A stretch of 64,000 nucleotides of DNA from Oscarella lobularis. Its lineage: Eukaryota > Porifera > Homoscleromorpha > Homosclerophorida > Oscarellidae. Where the stretch lies: positions 1,364,001 through 1,428,000 of the forward strand of contig NC_089182.1 in assembly GCF_947507565.1 (NCBI RefSeq), in the 5' to 3' direction. The notes under the pieces were generated by a model, which saw only the letters and a program-made list of their open reading frames with translations, was not told the origin of the DNA and did no database searches. The translations under genes were made by a program, and so were the position numbers. Shown here in pieces: positions 53,378 to 63,632 of this stretch; positions within the stretch are counted from its first letter, which is position 1; the number at the start of each line of letters is the position of its first letter.

Positions 53378-56300
53378 ATGGGGCGCAAGTCAAAGTTCAA
53401 GAGAGCTGGCTTTCGTGGGACCCAATGGCATTTGATGGATCGGTCCGCTACGAACACTCAAACCAACCCCGAAGCACCTCCCAGTTCCGGGAGTGAACAA
53501 GAGGCTATTTCGAACCCATCTGGCGCGGGAATATCGTCGCTGAAGCTCGCAGACGCTCCTACTTTGTGGCCTGGGAAAGGCCCATCGCATACGTCACAGG
53601 GTAGCGTCTTGACACGTTTCTCAAGCGCCGATCCACCGACTTACCGCCTAATTGACCTCTTGCAACTGAGTTCGGCACTAACGAGCTTCGCCGTTTGCAG
53701 TACGTGCCTGGAAGGCAAAATTGTCCTTTGTGAAGACGAGAAGGAGCACCGAGGATTCGTGTCCAAGATTGTTTTGAAGTGCAATAGCTGCTCGGCGGCG
53801 CACTCATTCGCCACGTCTCGCCTTCGCCCTGGGGTTCGGGGACAAAGCTACGACGTCAATCGGCGTATAACACTCGCCGCGATTGGATCAGGAACCAATC
53901 GAGCGAGCTTCGTTCGCTTCGCCGGTGTCATGAATATGCCTCCGCCTCCATTGTATGACAGTTGGAACATTCATATTGAAGCACTTTCGGAATCTATGGG
54001 GACAGTAATTCAATAAATATTTTCTTTTATTATACGAATACTAAACTCAACCGTTATTAGGTTTTTGAAGAGTCTGTTTGCCAAGCAGTGCAAAGACACC
54101 GGAATCGAGTAGGAGCAGGGGAAGACGACATCATCGACGTTGCTGTGTCATTTGACGGCACTTGGGCTCGACGAGGCTTCAGTTCTCTGTACGGTCTTCA
54201 GGCGGTTGTTCTCGACGGGTATGTAATCGACTTCAACATTTTTTCATCCTACTGCAGATCGTGCCAAAGAATGGAGGAATTGGGGTAAAATATAATTCAT
54301 CCACTTATCATTTTCATTGTGCAATAAAACCTTTTAGTATTGACAGAGAGAGTGCAGCATTCCGCGCCTGGATGGATTATCACTCACCCAAGTGCCGTCG
54401 AAATTACGAGGGTTCGGCTAAAGCTATGGAAAACAAGGGAGCAGTTGTTCTGTTTTCGAGGTCGATCGAAAAATATAAACTGAGGTAATTTATTACAATA
54501 ATTCTTACATACCTTTAACAAAAGTGCAGATATACGACGTTTATTGGAGACGGTGACTCCAGCTCATATGAGGCGGTGAAACGAATTTACGGAGAGGAGC
54601 ATCCAGTCCGGAAGCTTGATTGCTTTGGTCACGTGCATAAGAGGATGGGTGCTCATCTCCGTAAATTCGTTTCTGAAAACAAAAGGATAATTATGGATGA
54701 TGGAGGACGTGTCAATGGAGCTAATCGCCTCACGCACTTCATGATTGACCAGTAGGTGTAATAGATATTGCTCATAACAAGACTTCTAAGTTTCTTTAGC
54801 CTTAGTTCGAACTATGGCTACGCCATAAAGGCTAACGGCGGAGACGTCGAAAAAATGAGAAAGAGCGTGATAGCCTCTCTTTATCACAGTATAATGCCTT
54901 ATAACAAAAATAAGAAGGCGAGCAAAAAGAGAAAATAAATATAAATTTACTACATACCTTTTTCTTAGGTCAGTTTTCAAAAGCCGTCTCCAGGGCACGC
55001 ATTTGAGCACGGGCCTACTTGCTGCCCCCAAACGGAAGACGACCAGCACCAGTTTTGCCCCGAAGGGGAAAACTCGTGGTGTTGGTGGCGTCGAGCTCAA
55101 GCTGGCGCTACACCTGGGCCGCAAAAAAAAGCGCTGCCTCACGCCTTCTTCCACGAACTCAAGGCCATCTTTGACGTTCTTTCATCTCCAGCGCTGCTGG
55201 AAAGCTGCCGAGAAGGTCTAACCCAGAACGACGTAAGTTTGAAATAAAATATTTTATCAGTTTGTACTACATTTACCTGTAGAATGAGTCTTTCCACAAC
55301 ACCCTTTGGGGTTACGTTGACAAAGCAAAGTATAAAGGGCCTGCAATAATAACGGCAGCGGCAAGGCTTGCCGCTTGCCAATTCAATCACGGCTCAAAAG
55401 CTTTTGCTCGCGTACTGGAGGTCGCAAAGACGCCAGGTGGAAAGCATTCATTGTCAGCTTTCCAGAGCCTGGATGATGTTCGTATCCGAGCATCAAATAT
55501 GAAGAACACTAGCGAGTGGAAGAGAGCAAGGGCATCGAGGAAAAAGCGAAAAAAACAGAGGCGGGATCGGCAAGAGCGGCAAGAGGGGGCAACATACGCT
55601 CCTGGTGCCTTTGGTACTGTCGCTGAAGGAGCCGCCGATAACGTCCCCGGTCGTCGCACAGCTTCGCGTCGTGGTCAAGGTAAAGGGCGGGCAAGAGGAA
55701 GAGGCAGGCGCGGAAGGCAAGGCGAGAATGGCCACGTCAGTGATGACGAAGACGGAGGGAAGATTGGAGATCAAACTGAAGCACAGAGAGGACGGGAGAG
55801 AGGCAGAGGCAGGGGTAAAGGAAAAGGAAGGGGAAATGCTAAGCGGCCACTAAAAGGAAGATGGACCTCGAGGAAAAAAAGTAGGCATTTGTTGCGTGCG
55901 ATCACCGTTTTGTCTCATTCTTTCACTCCATAGGACGCGGTGCCGTTGAGACTGATCTAGACGACGAAACTACTAGTACGGAAGCGTCCGAGAGTGAAAG
56001 TGAGTCCAGCGATGAAGATTACGGTCCCGGCCCATCAACTGTAAGCCTTGTTTGACATTCTGGATAGCCCACTTCTTATCTAAGGTAATTGATAGAGCGT
56101 AGCTCCATCAACAAGAAGATCAAGTCGGATCAACGCCCAGCGCCATTCTTCACCGTCGAACATGGTAGAAGATACCGAAGCCGTCGAAAAGCAGGCAAAC
56201 AACCCGAACCCTCCAGCTGTCGTTCAACTAAATCCTTTCGGCGGCGGCGGCGGCGGCGGCGGCGAGAACGACGACGAATTGTTTGAAGCGCTATTTGGAG

Positions 56301-56383
56301 GCGACGAAAACGACCCCGATTTCGGTGGCTTTAGCATCTCTGAAGAGGATCTTTTGAACCCCGAATTCCAAGCGTTCGATTAG
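53378..56383 (+). CDS. Kolobok/Mutator-like DDE transposase, nine exons, apparently intact
   Basis: Exons 53378-54004, 54061-54284, 54338-54484, 54530-54751, 54800-54888, 54994-55232, 55283-55880, 55934-56040 and 56096-56383 all have GT-AG borders; the total is 2541 nt, an unbroken 846 codons. Exon 1 has a zinc-ribbon-like CSTCLEGK ... LKCNSCSAAH. Core: IDVAVSFDGTWARRGFSSLY (D1, exon 2), SPKCRRNYEGSAKAMENKGA, YTTFIGDGDSSSYEAVK (D2), KLDCFGHVHKRMGAHLRK, LSSNYGYAIKANGG, HQFCPEGENSWCWWRRAQAG, NESFHNTLWGYV. The C-terminus is RG/RKG-rich and probably nuclear, then acidic with a poly-Gly tract, ending SISEEDLLNPEFQAFD. The small last exon looks like a separate 73-codon ORF (ATG 56162) until spliced in. 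Exon 5/6 borders are the least certain. Confidence 0.82.
56239..56263 (+). repeat. GGC trinucleotide repeat in the last exon
   Basis: Eight ggc units encode an eight-Gly run in the acidic C-terminal tail of the TTAA-element transposase. Confidence 0.9.
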
Positions 56384-57296
56384 GAGGTCCCCGTGTAATC
56401 GATCTGTTTGCGTTTTGTTGCGCGTAGTCTTGCATTCCTGACTAATGAAGTTCACACGTCATGGCTCCCAACTCCGCGACTTGACGCCTTCGCCACGGCT
56501 TGCTCCTTTCCCAGTTGTACTGCTCAACGGCCTTCCACAAAAAGAAATCAAACCGATTAGGCACGAAAACGCATTCCCTAAGATAGACGAAAGCGACAGA
56601 AGATTTCGCGACCAACATCGATGGCGTAGGCCGATTTTCGTGAAACGGTGCTCGATTAGCCGATTCGGGACTCTCGCTAGAGCTACGGTAGTCTCTAAAA
56701 CGCATCGGAAACGGGGTAAATGGTCAATACGCATCTTGCGTTGACTCATTTTGGATCTCGAAGATGGACGAAAAAGCGACGTACTCGCCCCTCAACTTTG
56801 GGAGCCATTATGTAGAGAAGTCCAAAATGGCCGACATCGCGGTAATCGGTGGCTATTTTTCCTTCGGTTTGCCCTACAACGATGCCATTCTCTCCTAGAA
56901 GATAGAAGACACTGCATTGATATCAACATGTTGCTTCGACTAAAGAATCGGGCCAAGGAAAGCCAAATCAAGAATTTCGAATCCTCCGACGAAACGGAAC
57001 AGTCAAAAGTTGGTCGTAAAATTCTTTTGAGCAATAGCTCTTTAGGAACTATCACTGGAAAGACCATTTTCGAAGCGATTGCAGATGTACGACGAACAGG
57101 TACGCTAGATTTCGGTCATACTCATATCTAACGGTCGTTTTTGAATTTTTTTGTTCGAATTTGGCTGGTTTCTTTGGAAATCGGTAAGATGCAAGAAGGT
57201 GAGGACGGTCTAAGGTGCACCGTAAGCAATGCATGATAGTCCAAAAACTTTATTTCATATGTTTTTAAAAGGGGGCGGAATATTCATAATGCCACC
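56384..57296. other. 3' non-coding part of the TTAA element
   Basis: About 900 bp between the stop and the right TIR. Open frames on both strands (56445-56744 plus, 56751-57131 plus, 56792-57067 minus) show no domain. A second small protein cannot be excluded. Confidence 0.35.
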
Positions 57297-57300
57297 TTAA

Positions 57301-57590
57301 ATCATCTTTCGTCGGAAGCTGTCGACAATAAGGATCTATCACGTCTCCGTTCGTGCCAAGGAAAGCATGCCGGTCGTTGGCTGGAGGCTGTGCCCACCTC
57401 AAGGATGCTTGCGCTGAAACCTTGCGAGTTTCGCTTAGCAGTGTTCTTGAGGCTGGGCCAGCCTCTTCCTTTTCCGGCATGCATTACGACTTGCAAATGT
57501 GGAAATCCGATTGATCAAAATGGTTACCACCTTGTCACGTGCAAGCATGGCAGCGGTCCCACATGGGCACACAAAGGTCGTGACGAGTAG
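57301..57590 (+). pseudogene. RLE-type LINE, C-terminal fragment (copy 3)
   Basis: Frame: HHLSSEAVDNKDLSRLRSCQ, GRWLEAVPTSRMLALKPCEF, RLAVFLRLGQPLPF then CKCGNPIDQNGYHLVTCKHG. This matches the region just before the endonuclease in copies 1 and 2 (RSSQQLMFSNAEFQLACLLR; CECNSVIDNQGYHLLTCKHG). It starts right after the TTAA border of the neighbouring element and stops at 57590. Confidence 0.7.
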
Positions 57591-58895
57591 CCGGTGATCT
57601 CTAAGCATGTTTTCGGACCGTCAACGACTTCTTTCTTCCCATACCTGCGAAATTCCAAACCGCCAATTATTCCAGGATTTTGCGACGCACAACGAACTTA
57701 AGCGTGTGGTCATATCCCACCTTTCTTGATGATGCCCTGAACAGAATTTGAACCGCGGTTGCATGAACCGTTTCGTCTGTTTACCTTGGCGCTCGTGGTG
57801 CACATTTTTGGTAATATTAAGTTTGTCGTAGGACAAAATCCTTGGACAGAATGGTTGTCGTTCCGGGACTACATTCTTGCTAGGCACTGTTCTGAGATAG
57901 TCCCACGAGGCGGTGTAGGACATGCACAGCCCCAAGGTGTTCATAGCCGCCAATACCTAAATAACATATGAAAAGAAGTCTAATGCACAAAAACAAGTAT
58001 TTGAAATACTTGTTTAGGAGCAGCGTGACTAATGAGAAATAACGATGTAAGCTGTGGAAAAGCTTTTGCTGCTTTCATTCTTGATCTTTGCTTCATCATC
58101 AGGGATACAACGTTCAGAACAAAATCGTCAGGCGCCTTCTTGTTCCTGCAGCCCATGACACTTCCCATCACCCTCCACAAATTCGGAGCCATGGCTCACA
58201 TAGCGCGGCACTGCTCAGTGACATCCACATCTAAATAGCCCTCGTCAGAAGAGACGAGATTCTGCATCTCGACCGATAGGCAACGGTGCACAGCCTCCCA
58301 ATCTATTGACGAAGTAGCTTGGGTTGAGGCTGTGAGGAAAGAATGAATTAACATTTGCATGTCACCCGAGAAAGGTCACATAAAATACATTCAAATTCGC
58401 GTTTCAAATTTTATTTTCCTTCGAATTCCTGTGTAGGTCCATCCAATGCTGCGCTTGGTCCTGCTGATGTGAGGGAATGCCCTTTTCGTCACTCGTCCCA
58501 TCTCCGTGGAACTTAAATCGACATTAGCGTATATTCGTAAATCGTTGTGAACATCCGCCACAGAAACATAATGAGCACTACTCTCAACTTATTGTTCTCT
58601 CAGCCTACATGTCACCAAAAAAAGCAGACCATGCAAATTGTGCGAAAATCTGCAAATCTGCCTACCAGGCAACGCGATCTTCGTAAAAACCAGGTTCCAT
58701 GGTTGGTCGAGTGCGTTAGCGAAGAGAAGCACGAGAGCCAAGTCCCTGCACGAGAGCCATGGTCCTGCACGAGACCTAAGCACGAGTGCACGAGAGCGAT
58801 ACTACCTTGGTGTTAAGACAAGTATTTAAAGAAGCACATGACTGACCGCTGCCCCCAAAGGGGGTCCCACGTGACCTTTTCGCACCTTAGAAGTA
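57591..58895. other. Mostly unassigned; weak minus-strand transposon-protein fragment near 58000-58200
   Basis: On the minus strand MAPNLWRVMGSVMGCRNKKA, PDDFVLNVVSLMMKQRSR (58192-58075) resembles the pre-catalytic part of repeated large animal proteins of unknown function. Other frames here are not recognisable. A microduplication of gcacgagagcca (about 58730-58795) is seen. Confidence 0.35.
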
Positions 58896-58949
58896 CCAGG
58901 CCCTTCTCCCCTCCCGTGTTTATACGGGAGATCAGGGAGAAGGGCCTGG
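58896..58949 (+). repeat. Perfect-arm hairpin (MITE-like terminus)
   Basis: Left arm ccaggcccttctccc ctcccgt (58896-58917), loop gtttat, right arm acgggag (58924-58930), bulge atca, gggagaagggcctgg (58935-58949). All 22 arm bases pair. The following ctacgcgaggctcctg resembles animal MITE ends of the ggctacgcgag type. Confidence 0.9.
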
Positions 58950-59277
58950 CTACGCGAGGCTCCTGTTACATTAGGCCCTCCGGTAATAAGTGGCTTTCCG
59001 GATACGATAACCAGGATGTAGTCATTTTGGAGGAATTTGCCAGCTGCTTTACCGATCAACCTTTCTGCAGCTATGCCACGCCTACGGCTTTCAAGTTGAT
59101 TTCAAAGGAGGTTTCGCCCACTTTGACTCCCCTTACATCATCATTTTATCAAATGTTGCTTCGCATTTCCGTTTTCTTTTCCTTTTTCTTGTTAAAATCA
59201 AGCGGAGTCGAGTAGGTTCTATCAGGGATACTAGATAATAGGGATAAGAAACGCACGCACTGTAGTACATTGTATGC

Positions 59278-59985
59278 GTGTCTCGGTCACGTGTGGTAAT
59301 GTCCCGTCATAGTGGCTCTGTCCCGATGAGTTCCTGCGCGACTGAGATACTTCGAAGCCTCGAAAACGATCCTCTTTTCTTGCGAAGGTCTGAAAGAATT
59401 CTTCTGTGCTCAGAACAAATTCGAACTGCGGGAGAAAAGATCGTTCGAGCCGAAATTCGTCTTCAGCGCAATCGATTCAATGAAAAAATGCTTCAAGCGG
59501 TTACGAAAATATGCCTGGCAGCCGCTTCAAGCTCAAAAGCCAAACTAACTAATTGCGACAAGCTTTGGAAGGATTTCCACGAGTGCCGGGTGACCTTCAT
59601 GAAGACCCACATATTCAACAACTGGTTTCCAAAACGCTGATGGCTACCGTTATGTCAGCCGTTGAAGGACAGTTAGAGTTGTCGTCTGCTGCGGCTCAAT
59701 TTGTCTCGAGGCTCACCGACGAGGGAGAAAATATTATTCGATACGCCGCCGGCTATGTTCCATTCGCCTTATTAAAAAAGCATAAAAAATCCTTCGGCAA
59801 AAAGCGCCGTTTTACCGAGTGTCTCAGTCGATTGGCGGTGGGAGGAGCTAGTGATTCTTCATTTCTAGAATACGGCAAACAATTGGATAAAATATGTAAA
59901 CAGAGGCGGTCTTTTTGAACTCAACGACGACGCGGCGTTATCTCTCGTTTGGACAATAGCTTTTTCCGTAGAGCGGCGTCCCGTA
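59278..59985 (+). pseudogene. Unclassified transposon-type protein (ENIIRYAAGYVPF motif), second copy
   Basis: First part MSRHSGSVPMSSCATEILRS, LLCSEQIRTAGEKIVRAEIR to 59600; after a frameshift near 59570, LVSKTLMATVMSAVEGQLEL, GENIIRYAAGYVPFALLKKH. Another shift near 59905 leads into NRGGLFELNDDAALSLVW up to about 59980. It is related to 37061-38116 (minus). A Gypsy gag on the other strand begins at about 59945, so one probably disrupts the other. Confidence 0.55.
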
Positions 59986-60469
59986 GACCGGCGATGAGAT
60001 GTCCGCAAACCACCTTGTTGGTTTCATCTCCGAAATTGCATGTCTTCGCGAGCTTGGTGATGGCTGTGATGTGGGCGACCATTTGATCATTTTCCTTTTG
60101 CATTCGTGTAGAGAACTTGTATTGTTCGTGTGTCTCGTTCATTTGCGGCACGAGCCTCTGCTCGAATTTCTCGAAGATCTTATCTATGACGTATTGGTCT
60201 TCTTCATTTTCCCATTGGAATGCGTCGAGGACATCGAGCCCATCGTCTCCGACGACTGTTCTTAGCATTCCGGAGCGTCTCTTGTGTGATTTTTTCTCCG
60301 AGAGTCCGGTTGCGTCTTCATATTTCCTCCAGCTACGGGCAAATTTCTTCCAGTTTTCCCCGTTGTGCTCTGGGTCTGAGAGATCCAGAGCTGCTGGTTT
60401 CTTAGCAGAATAGGACGAGCGAGCTTCAGCCGCTGCAGCGACTGGCGCGACATCTCCGTTTTCTGCCAT
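59945..60469 (-). pseudogene. Ty3/Gypsy-type gag, truncated
   Basis: ATG 60469. An Ala-rich start is followed by a retrotransposon gag pattern: NWKKFARSWRKYEDATGLSE, MLRTVVGDDGLDVLDAF, IFEKFEQRLVPQMNETHEQY, KLAKTCNFGDETNKVVCGHL, IAGLRDAALRKKLLSK. The frame stops shortly after (near 59921-59945) without zinc knuckle, protease or polymerase, so only the 5' end of the retroelement is present. A primer-binding-site-like sequence lies just upstream (60491-60504). Confidence 0.75.
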
Positions 60470-60490
60470 TGCGATTGTGAAATACAGTTA

Positions 60491-60504
60491 GACTCCTGAC
60501 ATCA
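60491..60504 (-). other. Candidate primer binding site (tRNA-Leu-like)
   Basis: On the minus strand tgatgtcaggagtc directly follows ccgcgttaca, which would be the 3' end of a 5' LTR. It is close to tggtgtcaggagtggg, the complement of a tRNA-Leu 3' end used by some Gypsy elements (one mismatch in the first 12). Position between LTR and gag start is as expected. Confidence 0.5.
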
Positions 60505-60900
60505 TGTAACGCGGATAGGCCCAAGTTGAGGCTGTGGTCGTGTTCTACCACTTGCTCTCGTTACAGACACAGAGTACAACAACTACCTCAACTGAGCTCG
60601 TGCACTGCGTGCAGGTGTACATATACTATCTATGATAGTTGATATCAACGTTCATCACACCTGGGACCATAGATCTATGCTGAGACTTACGTGCATATTG
60701 TTCCCGTACGTATAATTTTCCGGATGTATTTACAAGAGCACGTTGTCTTTCAAACGTTCCTCATGGCTTCTTGTGGTTAGCGATGGTGTTCCCACCACGA
60801 ACTTTGCACCAATAGACCCTATTTGCTTTAACTGCGCATGTCAGCGGCAGCCATTTTAGGTGGGGATCAGAGTCTAACGGGTGTGGTCACGAGACCGAAT
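60505..60900 (-). other. Probable Gypsy 5' LTR region, outer end not defined
   Basis: The inner border is the tg at 60505-60506 (ca on the minus strand). A tg start of the LTR on the far side cannot be chosen because the second LTR is not in the window. Contains short palindromes (for example gttgatatcaac at about 60638). Confidence 0.35.
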
Positions 60901-61074
60901 TGTGGGTCAGCGAAAGCTTTTCAATGGCCATTCTCCTTTTGATCGAGCTTCTCATAGAAGGCTTTGAATGCGTCAGCGATCGACTGTGGCTTCAAGAAAG
61001 AAAGAAATCGGGCGATGAGGACTCCTTCTTCGAGAGGCTTTTTTCCTGCATCGCAGAATCACGTAGGGCTTTAT

Positions 61075-61335
61075 TTGTAGATGCATTCGATAATAAATAA
61101 ACAGATCTTTAATAGAATATAGCTTGCGTTTGATCGGAAACCTTCGTTTCGATGTGCTGGCATGTCCTTAGCGCAAGTTTTCGGCCACATTCCACGCAAT
61201 GTCTGAGGAGCTGTTTGCATCTTACAACCGCAAACAACAATTCAGAGGTGGAAAAACATGCTGCGTACCCCTGTGCTTCAACAATACTCGCGAGGACGCC
61301 GAAAAGGAATTAAAATTTTACACTTTCCCGAAAGA
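61075..61335 (+). repeat. Left arm of large inverted repeat containing a THAP-like finger
   Basis: The arm matches the reverse complement of about 61440-61700 over about 260 bp with scattered differences. It holds ATG 61199 (MSEELFASYNRKQQFRGGK) then CCVPLCFNNTREDAEKELKF, YTFPKDDGKRRAW, the first half of a THAP C2CH finger. The reading frame leaves the THAP pattern after RRAW, where the arm ends, so no complete domain is coded. Confidence 0.8.
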
Positions 61336-61439
61336 CGACGGCAAACGGAGAGCTTGGACGCTAGAACACTCTGTGATGCTTTGCTGGCTTCCACGTTATT
61401 GGACGACGTAATGCTTGCGTTCGGAGTTCTCTTTTGGCA

Positions 61440-61700
61440 AAGTGTAAAATTTTAGTTCCTTTTCGGCGTCCTCGCGAGTATTGTTGAAACACAGGGGTAC
61501 TCAGCATGCTTTGCCGCCTCTGAATTTTCGTTTGCGGCCGTAAGATGCAAACAGCTCCTCAGATATTGCGTGGAATGTGGCGGAAAACTTGCGCTAAGGA
61601 CATGCCAGCACATCAAAATGAAGGTTTAGGATCAAACGCAAGATATATTCTATTAAAGAACTGTTTATGTACTATCGAATGCATCTATACTTATAAGCGC
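61440..61700 (-). repeat. Right arm of the THAP inverted repeat
   Basis: Reverse-complement copy of 61075-61335, including the THAP start (here ccgcctctgaattttcg... in reverse) and the flanking aataaacagttctttaatagaat part. The spacer of about 105 bp (61336-61439) is not repeated. This is a fold-back arrangement. Confidence 0.8.
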
Positions 61701-61743
61701 GACAGCCATCTTGAGTGGGCGCGGCTCTCGAGCGTTTGTCACA

Positions 61744-62010
61744 ATGGGCTTCGTCGTCGCTCTCTCGACGCGTTCGCGACGACGCGGAAAGCTCTTTCCC
61801 GTCGTGACCGCTTCGCGTGATAGGGTTTTCGGCCGCCGGCGTCCCCTTAGAGGGTACGTGACGTTCTTGCCATACGCTTCGTCGTCGCTCTCTTGACGCA
61901 CTCGCGGAAAAGCTCTTTCCCGTCCTTCCGCTTCGCGTGATCGGGTTTTCGCCCGACGGCGTCCCCTTCGAGGGTACATGACCCTTCGAGGGTACATGAC
62001 GTTCTTGACG
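61744..62010 (+). repeat. Direct tandem duplication of about 125 bp
   Basis: Copy 1 (about 61748-61873) and copy 2 (about 61878-62010) share cttcgtcgtcgctctc, ggaaagctctttcccgtc, gcttcgcgtgat.gggtttt and cggcgtcccctt.gagggta. Copy 2 has an extra small duplication (cccttcgagggtacatga twice). Confidence 0.85.
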
Positions 62011-62298
62011 TCGTATCCGGGCCACTGCCGTCAGTATAGTTTAGTAAGACTTTTATTCCCGAGCTTATTCTCCAAATTCATGTGCTTATTCTCCAAAGCA
62101 TTCCCAATCCGACACGAGCATGCAAATATTATTTCAACGAAAAAACATCCCCTAATCGTTATTTGCTGCGACATCAAGCATGCAAATAAAAGTCATCCCC
62201 AAATCGTTATTTGCCGCGACACAAGCAGGCAAATGTTTCCCCCACGAAATCATCTTCAACTCAAAACGCAACTGAAAACGCAAATATCTCTTCTCTTC

Positions 62299-63390
62299 TT
62301 ACTGACCCCTGGAAACCGACTGAAGAACACCGTCCATTTCAACGGCGCTAAATCGGGCAGCTTTCAGCAATTTCCTCTCCGTCACATCATCTCCGCGAAG
62401 ACGAGCTATTTCTTCGACGACTGCACCGAATGCACGAACGGTGCGTTGTTGGCCGTCACCGTCGAGAATGAGCATCTTCACCGACAGACTTCTGCTACCA
62501 TCAATCATCTGCAACATAAGGCAGCTATCGCATTTGCCGAAGTCGGCATCTTCTTTGATAACGGATCCACTGCAATACAAGCACTTGGTGACTTTCTTGA
62601 AATCAAGAACACCAACTACTTGAGCATTCTTCAGAATCACTTTCTCCTCATCCAGACTTTCAATAGAAACGACGTCGCCAATATCATCAATATTTTCAAT
62701 AGAGCAGCGATCCCGACAGGTTGACAAATGCTTCTTATTCATAAAGCTTCTGACCATTACGCCGGAAAATCGATAACTCTTCATTTCTTCAACAGAACCA
62801 ACCTCCGCCTCCCACAAGGACATCTTCAGACAAGCATCTTCATCAGCAATTACAACATTCTGCAACTTTCGCCCTTCCGATATACTTTTTGCTGCGTCGA
62901 CTCGAATGACCTTTCCCTCCACCGTCACACGAGAATTGATCGGAAGGTCGACGACATTGCGCAATAGCATCAACGGAACCTCGCCACTTTCTCCTCCGCC
63001 ACTCTGACTCCCTTTTGCCTCTTTATCAGTAACTTTGAACTTCTTTGGCGACGACACGACTTCAGTGTCATCGGAGAGCAACAGTTCCATGTCTTTTGAA
63101 AACGATGAAAACTGCACTTTGCAGTGACTCAGACTCAACGAAGACCCGCCCTCCATCTTCTCTGCAAGCTTTCTTCTCACCGTGGGCGTAAATCCGACCA
63201 TTCGAACAGACTTCTTGCCGTCGTCCAGCCATCCTTCGAAGTATTCACGACGTTTCTTTCCCTCTCGACTCTTCCCTTCCTTCATTGGCGACAATTCCGT
63301 CACCACTCCTTCAACTTTTGCGTTCGGGCTACCGCTGATCGCTTCGAGATCGCGAAACTCATCCAACTTGCCACGCTTGCGAGACGACAT
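62299..63390 (-). CDS. RPA-like multi-OB-fold single-strand DNA-binding protein
   Basis: The open frame runs from 63474; the Met at 63390 (MSSRKRGKLDEF) is the likelier start. About 363 codons. Three OB-like regions: VEGVVTELSPMKEG ... VRMVGFTPTVRRKLAEKM; VDLPINSRVTVEGKVIRVDA, NVVIADEDACLKMSLWE; and VGVLDFKKVTKCLYCSGSVI, FGKCDSCLMLQMI, SLSVKMLILD, in which CxxC...CxxC is the zinc site found in the last OB fold of RPA70. Intact and single-exon. RPA-like proteins are encoded by some Helitrons and other transposons; it could also be a host gene. It is divergent from the gene at 63633 with about 240 bp between. Confidence 0.7.
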   Translation of the reverse strand: MSSRKRGKLDEFRDLEAISGSPNAKVEGVVTELSPMKEGKSREGKKRREYFEGWLDDGKKSVRMVGFTPTVRRKLAEKMEGGSSLSLSHCKVQFSSFSKDMELLLSDDTEVVSSPKKFKVTDKEAKGSQSGGGESGEVPLMLLRNVVDLPINSRVTVEGKVIRVDAAKSISEGRKLQNVVIADEDACLKMSLWEAEVGSVEEMKSYRFSGVMVRSFMNKKHLSTCRDRCSIENIDDIGDVVSIESLDEEKVILKNAQVVGVLDFKKVTKCLYCSGSVIKEDADFGKCDSCLMLQMIDGSRSLSVKMLILDGDGQQRTVRAFGAVVEEIARLRGDDVTERKLLKAARFSAVEMDGVLQSVSRGQ

Positions 63391-63632
63391 TGTAGGTAAA
63401 ATCCGGGTAACAGACGCGACCTCTATGACGTCGACCCCACCATAGACGCATGCGTCGTTTCTATTCACGCCCAAAAGGCTTTAGTGAGCTAAATTACGCC
63501 TAGCGAGAGAGAAAATAACACTACTCAAACCCCGTCGTTGTCTGTTTAGTCAAAAAGTTCAGAATTTGGCGTTTTTCTGTATCCGGGACCGTTACCGACA
63601 AACGTACGGGTTCTCGCAAAGCGTTTTCGAAT
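63391..63632. promoter_or_regulatory. Divergent intergenic region, probable bidirectional promoter
   Basis: Short spacer between the RPA-like gene (minus) and the basic-exon gene (plus). No clear TATA box was identified. The role is inferred from the geometry only. Confidence 0.35.

Larger units (their letters stand above)
53009..57296 (+). mobile_element. TTAA-flanked Kolobok/Mutator-like DNA transposon
   Basis: TTAA precedes the left end (53005-53008) and follows the right end (57297-57300). The ends form an imperfect TIR: left GGTGGTACTATGGGTAACGC, right in reverse GGTGGCATTATGAATATTCC, with further matches inside. Length 4288 bp. One nine-exon gene (53378-56383) on the plus strand. TTAA duplications are typical of Kolobok and piggyBac; the transposase is of the FDGTW type that databases label Mutator-like (PF20700) and is not piggyBac-like, so Kolobok is the better guess. 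Confidence 0.82.

Noticed and set aside
56162-56383. Separate 73-codon acidic/Gly-rich protein
   Set aside because: A GT-AG intron (56041-56095) joins this frame to the preceding exon without a break, so it is better explained as the transposase C-terminus.
61665-62025. Overlapping minus-strand frames of 110-117 codons with repeated Arg-rich peptides
   Set aside because: They result from the 125-bp tandem duplication; the repeats are explained at DNA level and no start or splice signal supports a gene.
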